DNA of 39,099 nucleotides, from contig JAADBR010000023.1 of assembly GCA_009995705.1 (NCBI GenBank), positions 1-39,099 on the forward strand, written 5' to 3'. The notes under the pieces were generated by a model that did no database searches, was not told where the DNA came from, and saw only the letters and a program-made list of their open reading frames with translations. The stretch comes from Microcystis aeruginosa W13-11. GTDB lineage: Bacteria; Cyanobacteriota; Cyanobacteriia; Cyanobacteriales; Microcystaceae. This document shows, one piece after another, positions 7,107-15,239 of the stretch; within the stretch, counting starts at the first letter, position 1, and every line of letters begins with the position of its first letter. The position numbers were made by a program, and so were the translations under genes.

Positions 7107-8531
7107 TTAGTTGCCAGGGGATAGCTCAGAAAGATTAGCTGATTTTTCTTGCCAATCTTGACCGATTTTAATTGTCACATCAGAAGCGAGATTCCCTGTA
7201 CTTTCCACCAAAACTTCCCCGAGACCAAGGCTATTATGCAGGGCAGCAGCGAGGGAATCATCCCCTTTTTGGGCAATAATTTTGGTAGTTTCTAGAATTG
7301 GCGATGAAGACTTAGAGACAAAAACATTTTCATAACCCAATGAGCGCAGATATCTGACTAGAGTTTGTACCGCTTCTGGATTATCGATGCTATCTTCCAC
7401 AGCTATGCGAGTCGGTTGCGTGTTTTCCTCGATGTCAGCCATAAAAAAGCCGTGATTGAAATGTTGGGCTACTAGCTCTTGAATTTTACTTTGATTGGGC
7501 AACCAATAACTGATCCCTTGGCGACCATCACCATTAAAGTCTCCGGGTAGCAGGAGCATTTGCACATCAGCGCGCTGAGTTTTGGAGGCAAAACTGGCTA
7601 GGGCGAGTAACTCCTCTAAACTGAGATTAGTATCGATATTATGGCGGATAACCTCGATAATATCAGGAATTTTCAATAAAGTTGCTGGTTTTAGGGTTTG
7701 TTCCACTAAAGACCGCATTAATTCCTGTTGTCGTTGGATACGACCGATATCCCCGTTAGCATCGTGACGAAAACGGGCAAACTGGAGGAATTTCTCGCCG
7801 TTGAGGTGTTGTTCCCCTTTTTTCAGGTCAATGTAGAGGTGTTGACTAAAATCTTGGTACTTCATGTCTTTGGGAACATATATCGTCACCCCTCCCAAAG
7901 CATCAATTAATTTTTCCACACCCTGCACATTAATGCGAACATAGCGATCGATAGCGACTCCCTCTAAAAGATGACTAACCGTTTCCGCCGTTAAAGCAGG
8001 TCCACCGAGGGCGTTAGCTTGATTGATTTTTTTCTCCCCGTAACCCTCGATATCGGTGCGGGTATCCCGGGGGATGGAAAGCATAGTTAACTTCTGTCTT
8101 TGGGGGTCAAAACGCAGTAACAGCATGGTATCGGTTAAACCCTCCAAGGAATTAACTGGGGCATGATAACCCAAATCTGGGGTTTGTGCCTCCTTGACAT
8201 CGGATGTCAACACTTTCGCACCCACTACCAGAATATTAACGGGACGGTTGAGGGCGGGAAGTTGCAGATTTTCATAGGATATGGCCTGCTGATTGTTAAA
8301 AGCGGCGGCTTCTTGAGGACTAAGGACAGCTTGTCGCAAAGGTTTGGAGGAGAGAGACACCGCCAACATAGCTCCCGCCGTGGCGGAAACTAGGGCGCAG
8401 CCAGTTAAGCCTAGGGCTGTCAGGAACCATTTACGGGACAGTCGCCGCTTTTTAACAGGTTTAGCTGATAATTTCCCTGATTTTCCGCTTTTAAGCCTTG
8501 ATTTTGTTTTATTAACCACAAATTGCCTCAC
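7107..8531 (-). CDS. LytR-CpsA-Psr (LCP) family cell-envelope glycopolymer transferase
   Basis: This 474-residue protein has a basic cytoplasmic N-terminus (KPVKKRRLSRKW) and one transmembrane helix at about 35-58. An LCP domain follows at about 125-290, with LLLRFDPQRQKLTMLSIPRDTRTDI, GGVTIYVPKDM and FLQFARFRHDANGDIGRIQRQQELM. The arginines and aspartates that bind pyrophosphate lipid are present. A LytR_C domain at about 365-460 completes it. LCP proteins move polyprenyl-linked glycopolymers onto envelope acceptors; in cyanobacteria the acceptor is not settled and may involve exopolysaccharide. It is encoded alone. Confidence 0.88.
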   Translation of the reverse strand: MRQFVVNKTKSRLKSGKSGKLSAKPVKKRRLSRKWFLTALGLTGCALVSATAGAMLAVSLSSKPLRQAVLSPQEAAAFNNQQAISYENLQLPALNRPVNILVVGAKVLTSDVKEAQTPDLGYHAPVNSLEGLTDTMLLLRFDPQRQKLTMLSIPRDTRTDIEGYGEKKINQANALGGPALTAETVSHLLEGVAIDRYVRINVQGVEKLIDALGGVTIYVPKDMKYQDFSQHLYIDLKKGEQHLNGEKFLQFARFRHDANGDIGRIQRQQELMRSLVEQTLKPATLLKIPDIIEVIRHNIDTNLSLEELLALASFASKTQRADVQMLLLPGDFNGDGRQGISYWLPNQSKIQELVAQHFNHGFFMADIEENTQPTRIAVEDSIDNPEAVQTLVRYLRSLGYENVFVSKSSSPILETTKIIAQKGDDSLAAALHNSLGLGEVLVESTGNLASDVTIKIGQDWQEKSANLSELSPGN

Positions 8532-8714
8532 ACAGTCACTAACTATCTCCCTAAAACCATATTTTAAAGAGATGAACTATTTTTTTTCTCAGATACCAGG
8601 AAAAGATTATTAAACTAATTGGGTTTTCTAGAGAGTTAGCAGATAATATAGCAGAATTTTTCCTTATAATTGTTCTGCATCGCAATTTTGTCGAAATATC
8701 TAGGGTTTGCTGGT

Positions 8715-8740
8715 GGGGAAGTGGGGTGTGGGGTGTGGGG
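8715..8740 (+). repeat. G-quadruplex motif in the LCP upstream region
   Basis: Four runs of exactly four G (8715-8718, 8723-8726, 8730-8733, 8737-8740) are separated by loops of 4, 3 and 3 bases (AAGT, TGT, TGT). This satisfies the strict G4 motif on the plus strand. It lies between the GNAT gene end and the LCP gene start, both on the minus strand. Nothing else was seen in 8532-8790. Confidence 0.7.
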
Positions 8741-8790
8741 ATAATAAATAAAAGCTGCCTTCTGCCTTCGGCCCCCTGTCTCCTATCTCC

Positions 8791-9408
8791 TCAATGGCTG
8801 ATTTTTTTGTGCAGAAATAACTTTTGTGGTCGATTAAATAACCAATTGCTCAACCAACCGTCGGTTTTTTGCAGACGATAACCGCTACTTAAGTAGAGTG
8901 ACTGGGCTGCTAGATTGTTATCGAGAACATGGAGGGAAAGTTCCTCAAAACCCCATTCTCTAGCGATCTGTTCACACTTGAGCAGCAATCTCCGGGCCAG
9001 ACCGGCACGCCGGCGATCGGGACTAACGGCTAAATTAGAGATATAAGGAATGGGAACAGCCAAAAAAGAACTGGATTTTAAGCAGATTTCCGCCGTAGCG
9101 ACAATAATTTCCTCAGGACCGGTGGCAGTGACGCTGGTTTGACTGACTACCAGACAGTGGTAGTAGGGGGTATCGCCGCGCAATCGTCCCCGTAAGTCCT
9201 CGTAAATGCCTAATTTAAAGATGGGACGCAGAAAAGACCAATAATTGGCCGTGGGGAAAAAACTATCGGTGAGAATCTCCGCCAAACTTTTGAGATCTTG
9301 GCCTTGGGCTAAACGCACCTCGACGGTAATGGCGGCAGTGTCACCGATTTCCGAGTCGGAGGGATGAGACAATAGGTATGAGATAAAACAGGAGTCCACT
9401 TTAATCAC
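8791..9408 (-). CDS. GNAT-family N-acetyltransferase
   Basis: This 205-residue protein has a RimI-like GNAT domain. Marks are the N-terminal VEVRLAQGQDLKSLAEIL helix and the acetyl-CoA loop in NLAVSPDRRRAGLARRLLLKCEQIA, which follows the R/Q-x-x-G-x-G/A pattern as RRAGLA. LSLHVLDNNLAAQSLYLSSGYR follows, the standard motif B. The acceptor substrate cannot be told. The first 25 residues are outside the domain and the start could be later. Single gene. Confidence 0.82.
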   Translation of the reverse strand: MIKVDSCFISYLLSHPSDSEIGDTAAITVEVRLAQGQDLKSLAEILTDSFFPTANYWSFLRPIFKLGIYEDLRGRLRGDTPYYHCLVVSQTSVTATGPEEIIVATAEICLKSSSFLAVPIPYISNLAVSPDRRRAGLARRLLLKCEQIAREWGFEELSLHVLDNNLAAQSLYLSSGYRLQKTDGWLSNWLFNRPQKLFLHKKISH

Positions 9409-9506
9409 AGGAGTCGGCGGGGAAGGTGGGGATGGCAGTCCTTATCTAGGAAGGGTAAATAGGGATGGGAGCTAGTTGGGGGAATCAAGCATCTATCTTA
9501 GGGAGA

Positions 9507-9593
9507 AGACCGCTATTTTTCAAGACTACTGAATCAAAATCTCATCCATTCTACTGCCTATAGCCCCGGCTGGGGGAAAGACCGCTATTTTTC
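9507..9593. repeat. Short direct repeats in the GNAT-transporter intergenic region
   Basis: The 15-mer AGACCGCTATTTTTC occurs at 9507-9521 and again at 9579-9593, 72 bases apart. Each copy is preceded by a short purine run. The 307 bp between the two divergent genes otherwise shows no gene. They could be duplicated regulatory sites or relics of an insertion. Confidence 0.5.
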
Positions 9594-9715
9594 GGGAATT
9601 TTTTTTGATCGCTGGGCTATGGTTAAGATGAGATGATGTCGGTCAGAACTAATTTCTTTCTTTTTGGGTCAATTAACTATATTCTTTAATCTAATCTATC
9701 CTCCTACCCCGCTCT

Positions 9716-10957
9716 ATGATCAAAGAAATTGCCGCTTATTTGCAAGTGTTCCGCAGTCAAAAAATGGCGGCTTTGTTATTCTTAGGTTTCGCTTCTGGAT
9801 TACCCTTATTGCTCACCAGTCGCACCCTGCAAGCTTGGATGACCACCGAAGGAGTGGATCTGAAATCGATCGGTTTATTTAGTTTAGTCGCTCTCCCCTA
9901 CTCTCTCAAATTTCTTTGGTCTCCCTTACTCGATCGCTATGTTCCTCCTTTTCTTGGTCGTCGTCGCGGTTGGATTTTAATCGCTCAAATTTGTTTAACT
10001 TTAGCGATTGGTTTCATGGCTTTTCAACAACCAAAACAATCTTTGGAATTATTGGCAATTAATGCTTTACTGATCGCTTTTTTTAGTGCCACTCAAGATA
10101 TTGCCTACGATGCCTATCGCACAGATATTTTAGAAAAATGGGAGATGGGTGCTGGGGTAGCGATCGGGGTTTTAGGTTATCGTTTGGCTTTAATTTTAAC
10201 TGGTTCGATCACTTTAATTTTAGCCGATCACTTTCCCTGGCCTGTGGTCTATCTTTTTCTAGCTGCACTGATGGCTTTAACGATTATTTGGTCTTTTTTT
10301 GCCCCGGCTACTCCCCCTAGAGATGACACTCCTCAAACCCTTTTAGAGGCGGTTTGGTTGCCTTTCCAAGAGTTTTTTCAACGCTATCAAATAGGTAAAG
10401 GAATCGGCCTTCTCGCCTTTATTGTTCTCTATCGTTTAGGGGATGCTTTAGTTAATAATATGGTGACTCCTTTTCTCTTAAAAACTGGTTTCAGTCAAAC
10501 CGATATCGGGGCGATCCAAGGGGGCATGGGCATGATAGCAACTATGGTGGGAGTTTTATTAGGTGGTTCCCTGTTAAGTCGTTGGGGAATTAATCGATCG
10601 CTCTGGATTTTTGGCGGTTTGCAAGCTATTAGTAATTTAGCCTATTTTATTTTAGCAAATTTAGGGCAAAATTATCCTTTCATGGTCTTATCTATTAATA
10701 TTGAAAACTTCTGCAGCGGTCTAGGTACTGCCGCTTTTGTGGCTTTTTTAATGAGTCTTTGTAATGCTCGTTTTACCGCTACTCAGTACGCCCTCTTATC
10801 AAGTTTGATGGCTTTTAGTCGCGATATTTTGGTAGCTCCCGCTGGAGGTGTAGCGGAGAAGATAGGTTGGCAGTGGTTCTTTTTAATCACGGTAATTGCC
10901 GCTTTACCTGGGTTAGCTTTATTGCCTTTATTTGCTCCTTGGCAAGAGCCGAATTAG
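9716..10957 (+). CDS. AmpG-like MFS transporter
   Basis: This 413-residue protein has about twelve hydrophobic segments. The start MAALLFLGFASGLPLLLTSRTLQAW, then KFLWSPLLDRY and the QDIAYDAYRTD segment, are characteristic of the AmpG/PAT branch of the major facilitator superfamily. These import anhydromuropeptides or related molecules across the inner membrane. A glycine-rich loop and RRRGW lie between helices 2 and 3. The length is shorter than E. coli AmpG (about 490), as in many cyanobacterial homologues. Substrate is unproven; cell-wall recycling is the likely role. Confidence 0.82.
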   Translation: MIKEIAAYLQVFRSQKMAALLFLGFASGLPLLLTSRTLQAWMTTEGVDLKSIGLFSLVALPYSLKFLWSPLLDRYVPPFLGRRRGWILIAQICLTLAIGFMAFQQPKQSLELLAINALLIAFFSATQDIAYDAYRTDILEKWEMGAGVAIGVLGYRLALILTGSITLILADHFPWPVVYLFLAALMALTIIWSFFAPATPPRDDTPQTLLEAVWLPFQEFFQRYQIGKGIGLLAFIVLYRLGDALVNNMVTPFLLKTGFSQTDIGAIQGGMGMIATMVGVLLGGSLLSRWGINRSLWIFGGLQAISNLAYFILANLGQNYPFMVLSINIENFCSGLGTAAFVAFLMSLCNARFTATQYALLSSLMAFSRDILVAPAGGVAEKIGWQWFFLITVIAALPGLALLPLFAPWQEPN

Positions 10958-10985
10958 GCTAATTTATGAGCTAGAAACCGATGAT

Positions 10986-12410
10986 TTATTCTTCCGATTT
11001 CACTCGCATAACTACTAAAGTCATATCATCGCTACTGTCATTTCCTAACCCAGTAAAAGCGGACACTTTGCCAAATAAATATTCTAGAATCTGTTCGGGA
11101 TCTTTGTACTGTTGACAGGCTTCTTTAACTGCCGATAGCCAATTTTTCTGATCAAATCTTTCCCCTTTCGAGTTGACTGCATCGGTAAAGCCATCGGTAT
11201 AATAGATCAGCGTATCTCCCGCTTCTAATTGCACTTGGGCATCATCATAGATAGAATCGGCCTCTAAACCAACTAATGTCCCTTCCGTGTCAAGAGACTC
11301 TAACTCTGCCGTTTTAGCCCGCCACCAGAGGGTGGGATAATGGGCAGCATTACTGTAGCCAAGACAGCGCGTCAGGGGATCATACTCGGAATAAAATAAT
11401 GTCACGAAACGATGAGAATTATCAAGATCGGCATACATAACCCGATTGAGATGACGCAAAATCTGGGCCGGGGAGTGACGATTTAACACTTCCGCTCGCA
11501 ACATTCCCCGGGTCATGGTCATCAATAATCCTGCTGGGACACCTTTACCCATAACATCACCGATGACTATACTCCAAGGAGCGGTACTGGCTTCCCTTTC
11601 CGCTTCCCTTGCCGGTTTAAATTGATCGTAGTTGCAGGGGATAAAATCATAATAGTCGCCACCAACGCGATTAGCCGTTCTACAGTGGGCTGCCAATTCT
11701 ACCCCCTGAATTTTTGGACATTGCCGGGGTAAAAGACGATTTTGGATTTCGGAAGCGATTTCTAGCTCTCGATCCTGACGTTCCTTGGCCCGTAATTCGA
11801 TCGTTAATTCATTATTAGCTATAGCCACCGCCGTTTGATCGGCCACTAGCTGCAGCAGTTTACGACGGGTGGGAGTCCAACCATAATCGGGATCGCGACT
11901 GAAAACGTATAAACGTCCCCGCTCACTATTTTTTATCAAAACAGGTGTACTATAAATCTGCGTACCCTGTCCGAGAGTTTGCCGGATTTGATGGTCGAGA
12001 CTATCGAGAAGCGATCGATTATTTTTATTCTCAAGTGCCGCTTCTTGGTTTAATTGTCGGATAATTGCCTCTAATTGTCGGCGTAGTTCCCCATTAATTT
12101 GATTATCTTGGCAATGGAGTTGATCGAGCGCCACTTGACCGTTATTTTTGCTCAAAATCAACGCCCCTCCCTCCGCATCTGCCACTCGTGCGGCCATCAA
12201 GGGGGTAAGATCGAGGAATTGGTTTAAATTATTGAAACTCCGCAGGGCAAACCCGAGGGAACTTAAGAGATTTTGAACTTTGTTTTGTTCGCGATATAAA
12301 CTGGCTACCAACTCTTTTAAAGCTAAAATTGGCTTGATATCGGCATTTTGATCGCCCATATTGACGGTGGCAGTGGTGAGAGTGTCCCTCGGTTCCGGCT
12401 CAGAAAGCAT
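10986..12410 (-). CDS. GAF-domain PP2C (RsbU/SpoIIE-type) serine/threonine phosphatase
   Basis: This 474-residue protein has a coiled N-terminal segment, then a GAF sensor domain at about 55-200. A short helical linker (LTIELRAKERQDRELEIASEIQNRLLP) leads to a PP2C/SpoIIE phosphatase domain at about 230-470. Metal-binding motifs are visible: GGDYYDFIP, GDVMGKGVPAGLL, IYYTDGFTDAVN and DDMTLVVMRV. Such proteins dephosphorylate anti-sigma-antagonist type partners or other phosphoserine proteins in response to a GAF ligand. No anti-sigma factor neighbours it, so the partner is encoded elsewhere. Single gene. Confidence 0.88.
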   Translation of the reverse strand: MLSEPEPRDTLTTATVNMGDQNADIKPILALKELVASLYREQNKVQNLLSSLGFALRSFNNLNQFLDLTPLMAARVADAEGGALILSKNNGQVALDQLHCQDNQINGELRRQLEAIIRQLNQEAALENKNNRSLLDSLDHQIRQTLGQGTQIYSTPVLIKNSERGRLYVFSRDPDYGWTPTRRKLLQLVADQTAVAIANNELTIELRAKERQDRELEIASEIQNRLLPRQCPKIQGVELAAHCRTANRVGGDYYDFIPCNYDQFKPAREAEREASTAPWSIVIGDVMGKGVPAGLLMTMTRGMLRAEVLNRHSPAQILRHLNRVMYADLDNSHRFVTLFYSEYDPLTRCLGYSNAAHYPTLWWRAKTAELESLDTEGTLVGLEADSIYDDAQVQLEAGDTLIYYTDGFTDAVNSKGERFDQKNWLSAVKEACQQYKDPEQILEYLFGKVSAFTGLGNDSSDDMTLVVMRVKSEE

Positions 12411-12647
12411 AAAATGATTTTTGTGGCGGTGACATAATTATAGCTAGATGGTCATTGGGTTATGACCTGTTTAAGTCTAACAGTATAGTTGATCTTTTCC
12501 TGACTGCCACAATTTAACCCTGATGTTTTACTATTTCTGTGGGTGCATCTCATTTTTGTCAATCTACTAAGTTGGGATTTTTCAGGGGAAACTCTCTTTT
12601 AAAATTGGGCTTTACTTTCGATTTTATCACTCAATCCAAGCTTTTGG

Positions 12648-12676
12648 GGGGGGGTAGAACCCCCCAAACCCCCCGC
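12648..12676. repeat. G-run / C-run hairpin
   Basis: A run of G ending near 12655 is followed by TAGAA and two runs of six C, so G6 and C6 can form a very stable hairpin on either strand. It is one of several fossil-like pieces in the 603 bp between the phosphatase and nitroreductase genes. A loose direct repeat of GCATCTCATTTTTGTC lies near 12545 and 12920. No gene is seen in this interval. Confidence 0.45.
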
Positions 12677-12733
12677 GCATTAGTTTTTCGGTGGGATGCT
12701 TACAGACAGCTGCTGATACATTTGTCATCATTT

Positions 12734-12865
12734 GGCTCTTCTGGTTTCTGTGTGGAAACGAGGTCTATACTGATAGTTTCTTCGACAAAATAGTCCTAAA
12801 AGTATTACCCGATAAGCATTTCACGATTCCATAAGCAAAAATTATCACACAAAGTCGAGAAGAGC
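12734..12865. mobile_element. 132 bp MITE with 8 bp target duplication
   Basis: The element begins GGCTCTTCT and ends AGAAGAGC. Its ends are imperfect inverted repeats of about 22 bp that also share TGTGTG/CACACA. The octamer CATCATTT lies directly on both sides (12726-12733 and 12866-12873), a clear target-site duplication. Ends starting GGCTCTT and 8 bp duplications are typical of ISL3-family elements, so an ISL3 transposase elsewhere probably moved it. The inside is AT-rich with no coding capacity. Confidence 0.8.
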
Positions 12866-13013
12866 CATCATTTAAAAGTCACTGATAATTGCTGATTGTC
12901 GGTATTTCTGCAAATGTGAGAGGCATCCCATTTCTGTTTTGTCACACCTAAGACTGAGGCTGATAGCTTGACCTTATAATAATTAGGAATATGTAACTCA
13001 ATCCACTGACTTT

Positions 13014-13664
13014 ATGACCTTGCCTCTCGATGTTCCCACGGCGATTAATCAACGTCGTTCTATTAAAACTTTTACCACCGATCCGATCGCCCCAGAACTG
13101 CTGAAAACCCTAGTAGAATTAACTGTTGCCGCACCTAGTAGTTTCAACATCCAAGATTGGCGAATTATCTTAGTACAAGATGAGGCACAAAAGGCCGCTT
13201 TAGCCGAGGCCGCTTGGGGACAAAAGCAAATTATCCAAGCGCCGGTTACTTTTGTCTTTGCTGCCGATGCTGCCGCAGGAGGAGGAGATCTAACCCCCAT
13301 CTATGAACAGGCCCTCAGTACGGGTGCTTGGAACGAAGGCACGGTAAAATATTTTAAACAGGCTATCCCGGGATTTCAAAAGGATTTGGGCGAAAAAACC
13401 CTGGAATACGCGATTAAAGATGCGATGATTGCCGCTACTCATCTGGTTTTAGCTGCCGAAAGTCTCGGTTTATCTAGTTGTTTTCTTAACGGTTGGATTG
13501 AGGACAAGGTAAAAGCTGTGATCGGTGCTGCCGATCATCCCCATCTGGCGATCGCTGTTGTCGTTCCCATCGGTTACGCAGCGGAACCACGGCTTAATCC
13601 AGGGCGTTTACCCTTAGATTACAATGTTTTTGTGGATCGCCTGGGTAATCCCTATCAAGTCTGA
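13014..13664 (+). CDS. Nitroreductase-family flavoprotein
   Basis: This 216-residue protein matches the NfsB/NOX nitroreductase fold: RRSIKTFTTDPI near the N-terminus (FMN phosphate-binding arginines), AAPSSFNIQDWRIILV, the central IKDAMIAATHLVLAAESLGLSSCFLNGW helix, and a C-terminal GYAAEP segment. Such enzymes use FMN and NAD(P)H to reduce nitro compounds or quinones; the true substrate is unknown. The mechanosensitive channel gene follows nine bases later on the same strand, so the two are probably co-transcribed. Confidence 0.88.
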   Translation: MTLPLDVPTAINQRRSIKTFTTDPIAPELLKTLVELTVAAPSSFNIQDWRIILVQDEAQKAALAEAAWGQKQIIQAPVTFVFAADAAAGGGDLTPIYEQALSTGAWNEGTVKYFKQAIPGFQKDLGEKTLEYAIKDAMIAATHLVLAAESLGLSSCFLNGWIEDKVKAVIGAADHPHLAIAVVVPIGYAAEPRLNPGRLPLDYNVFVDRLGNPYQV

Positions 13665-13673
13665 ACTTTAGCG

Positions 13674-15089
13674 ATGACTTTCTCTCCCTCAGCCTGGTTA
13701 ACGCCCTTTTTTTACACTCCCCTTTGGCGAGCTGGTGGTGTGTCCATCACTCTCGGTTGGATTATTAGTACTCTTGTGCTGTTTATTCTTGTCACCTGTC
13801 TGACGATCGCTTTTAAAAGTTTACTAAAAAATCGTCTGCTGAAAAGTATCGGTTTTGATGAGGGTAATCGAGAAGCGATCGCGACTCTGGCTAGTTTCGC
13901 TTTTGGGGCTTTTGGTTATATTATCGCCCTACAATTGACTGGATTCAATCTCGCTTCGATCGCTGTTTTAGCCGGTGGTTTGGGGGTGGGTATCGGTTTC
14001 GGTTTGCAGGAGTTAACCAAAAATCTCACCAGTGGTTTAACTTTGTTGGTGGAACGAAAGTTAAAAGTGGGCGATTTTATCGAATTTGAGCAAACAAAGG
14101 GTTATATCAGGGAAATATCGATTCGTTCCACCACTATTCGCACTGTTGATGGTGCAGAGTTAATCGTTCCTAACACAATCCTAACTAGCAATCGCGTCCA
14201 GAATTGGCATTATACCGACTCGCGCATTCGAGTCATTGTACCGGTGGGAGTTGCCTACGGTACGGATCCTTTGATAGTAACGGAAATTCTGCTGCAATCA
14301 GCCTATATGTCGGGAGAAATTGCCTTTAATCCGCTTCCCAAGGTGATTTTTAGGGGTTTTGGTGATAGTGCTTTAAATTTTGAGTTGTGGGTATGGGTGG
14401 AAAAAGTCGAACAGGCCGTTTTTCTGAGAAGTTCCCTACACTTCATTATCGAACATAATCTGCGTCATCGGGGCATAACGATTCCTTTTCCCCAGCGAGA
14501 GTTATGGTTGCATAATACCGACAGTTTTGAGGCAGTTAAAGAACAGGATCGGGAGATAGTTAAACCTTCAAAACCGCTATCGTTAAAAGAAATGTTATTG
14601 GAGGTGAGTTACTTTAAACATTTTAACGATCTGCAATTGCGTGTATTAATTGAAATGGGTTGTCGTAAACATCTCCAGGACGGGGATATTTTAATTAGAC
14701 AGGGAGAAAGAACTAATTATTTCTGTATTGTTTTGCAGGGACAAGTGGATGCTTTTTATGAAAACGATAAAATCAGTCGTAAAATTTTTACTTTTAATAA
14801 AGGTCAATATTTTGGGGAATTACCGTTAATATTAGAGGTTCCCTATCCTACCACTATGCAAGCAGTGGGGGAAACCTTGTTATTTTTACTCGATCGTCAG
14901 GGGTTTCAGCATCTTATCACTACTTATCCGGCTCTAGCGGAGGAATTCACTGAGGCACTCGCCCAACGTCAGGAGGAATTGCGCGAATGTCAGCAGAAAT
15001 TGCGAGAAATGGGGCTTTTAGCCTCGGAAGACCTGAAAAATCCTGTGTCTTGGCTGCGAAAACGGTTAAAGAGCTTTTTTGCGGCTTAA
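13674..15089 (+). CDS. MscS-type channel with C-terminal cyclic-nucleotide-binding domain (bCNG type)
   Basis: This 471-residue protein has three hydrophobic helices at about 20-48, 70-92 and 95-120. The last is the glycine-rich pore helix (AVLAGGLGVGIGFGLQEL). The MscS beta domain follows (VGDFIEFEQTKGYIREISIRSTTIRT, then VPNTILTSNRVQNW) to about residue 285. A CNBD occupies about 320-425 (YFKHFNDLQLRVLIEMGC, FGELPLILEV). This fusion defines bacterial cyclic-nucleotide-gated (bCNG) channels. The phosphate-binding cassette reads FGELPLILEVPYPTTM: the arginine that contacts the cyclic phosphate in CRP-like proteins is replaced by proline (about P392). Ligand binding is therefore doubtful. Confidence 0.88.
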   Translation: MTFSPSAWLTPFFYTPLWRAGGVSITLGWIISTLVLFILVTCLTIAFKSLLKNRLLKSIGFDEGNREAIATLASFAFGAFGYIIALQLTGFNLASIAVLAGGLGVGIGFGLQELTKNLTSGLTLLVERKLKVGDFIEFEQTKGYIREISIRSTTIRTVDGAELIVPNTILTSNRVQNWHYTDSRIRVIVPVGVAYGTDPLIVTEILLQSAYMSGEIAFNPLPKVIFRGFGDSALNFELWVWVEKVEQAVFLRSSLHFIIEHNLRHRGITIPFPQRELWLHNTDSFEAVKEQDREIVKPSKPLSLKEMLLEVSYFKHFNDLQLRVLIEMGCRKHLQDGDILIRQGERTNYFCIVLQGQVDAFYENDKISRKIFTFNKGQYFGELPLILEVPYPTTMQAVGETLLFLLDRQGFQHLITTYPALAEEFTEALAQRQEELRECQQKLREMGLLASEDLKNPVSWLRKRLKSFFAA

Positions 15090-15239
15090 AAGGGTATGAG
15101 AGCAAATTTACAGCCTTTCTCCTATAGCAGTCATCTTAATGATGAGGTACGAAGTCTGGTGGTTTTAGGGAACAGGCAACGCTGGAAGCGCTACATTAGG
15201 GAACTATCGAAGCATACCAAGTAACGAAGAACCAGAACC

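Noticed and set aside
12539..12793. 84-codon ORF on the plus strand
   Set aside because: It runs through the G/C hairpin and into the MITE, has no recognisable domain and lies in a fossil-rich spacer.
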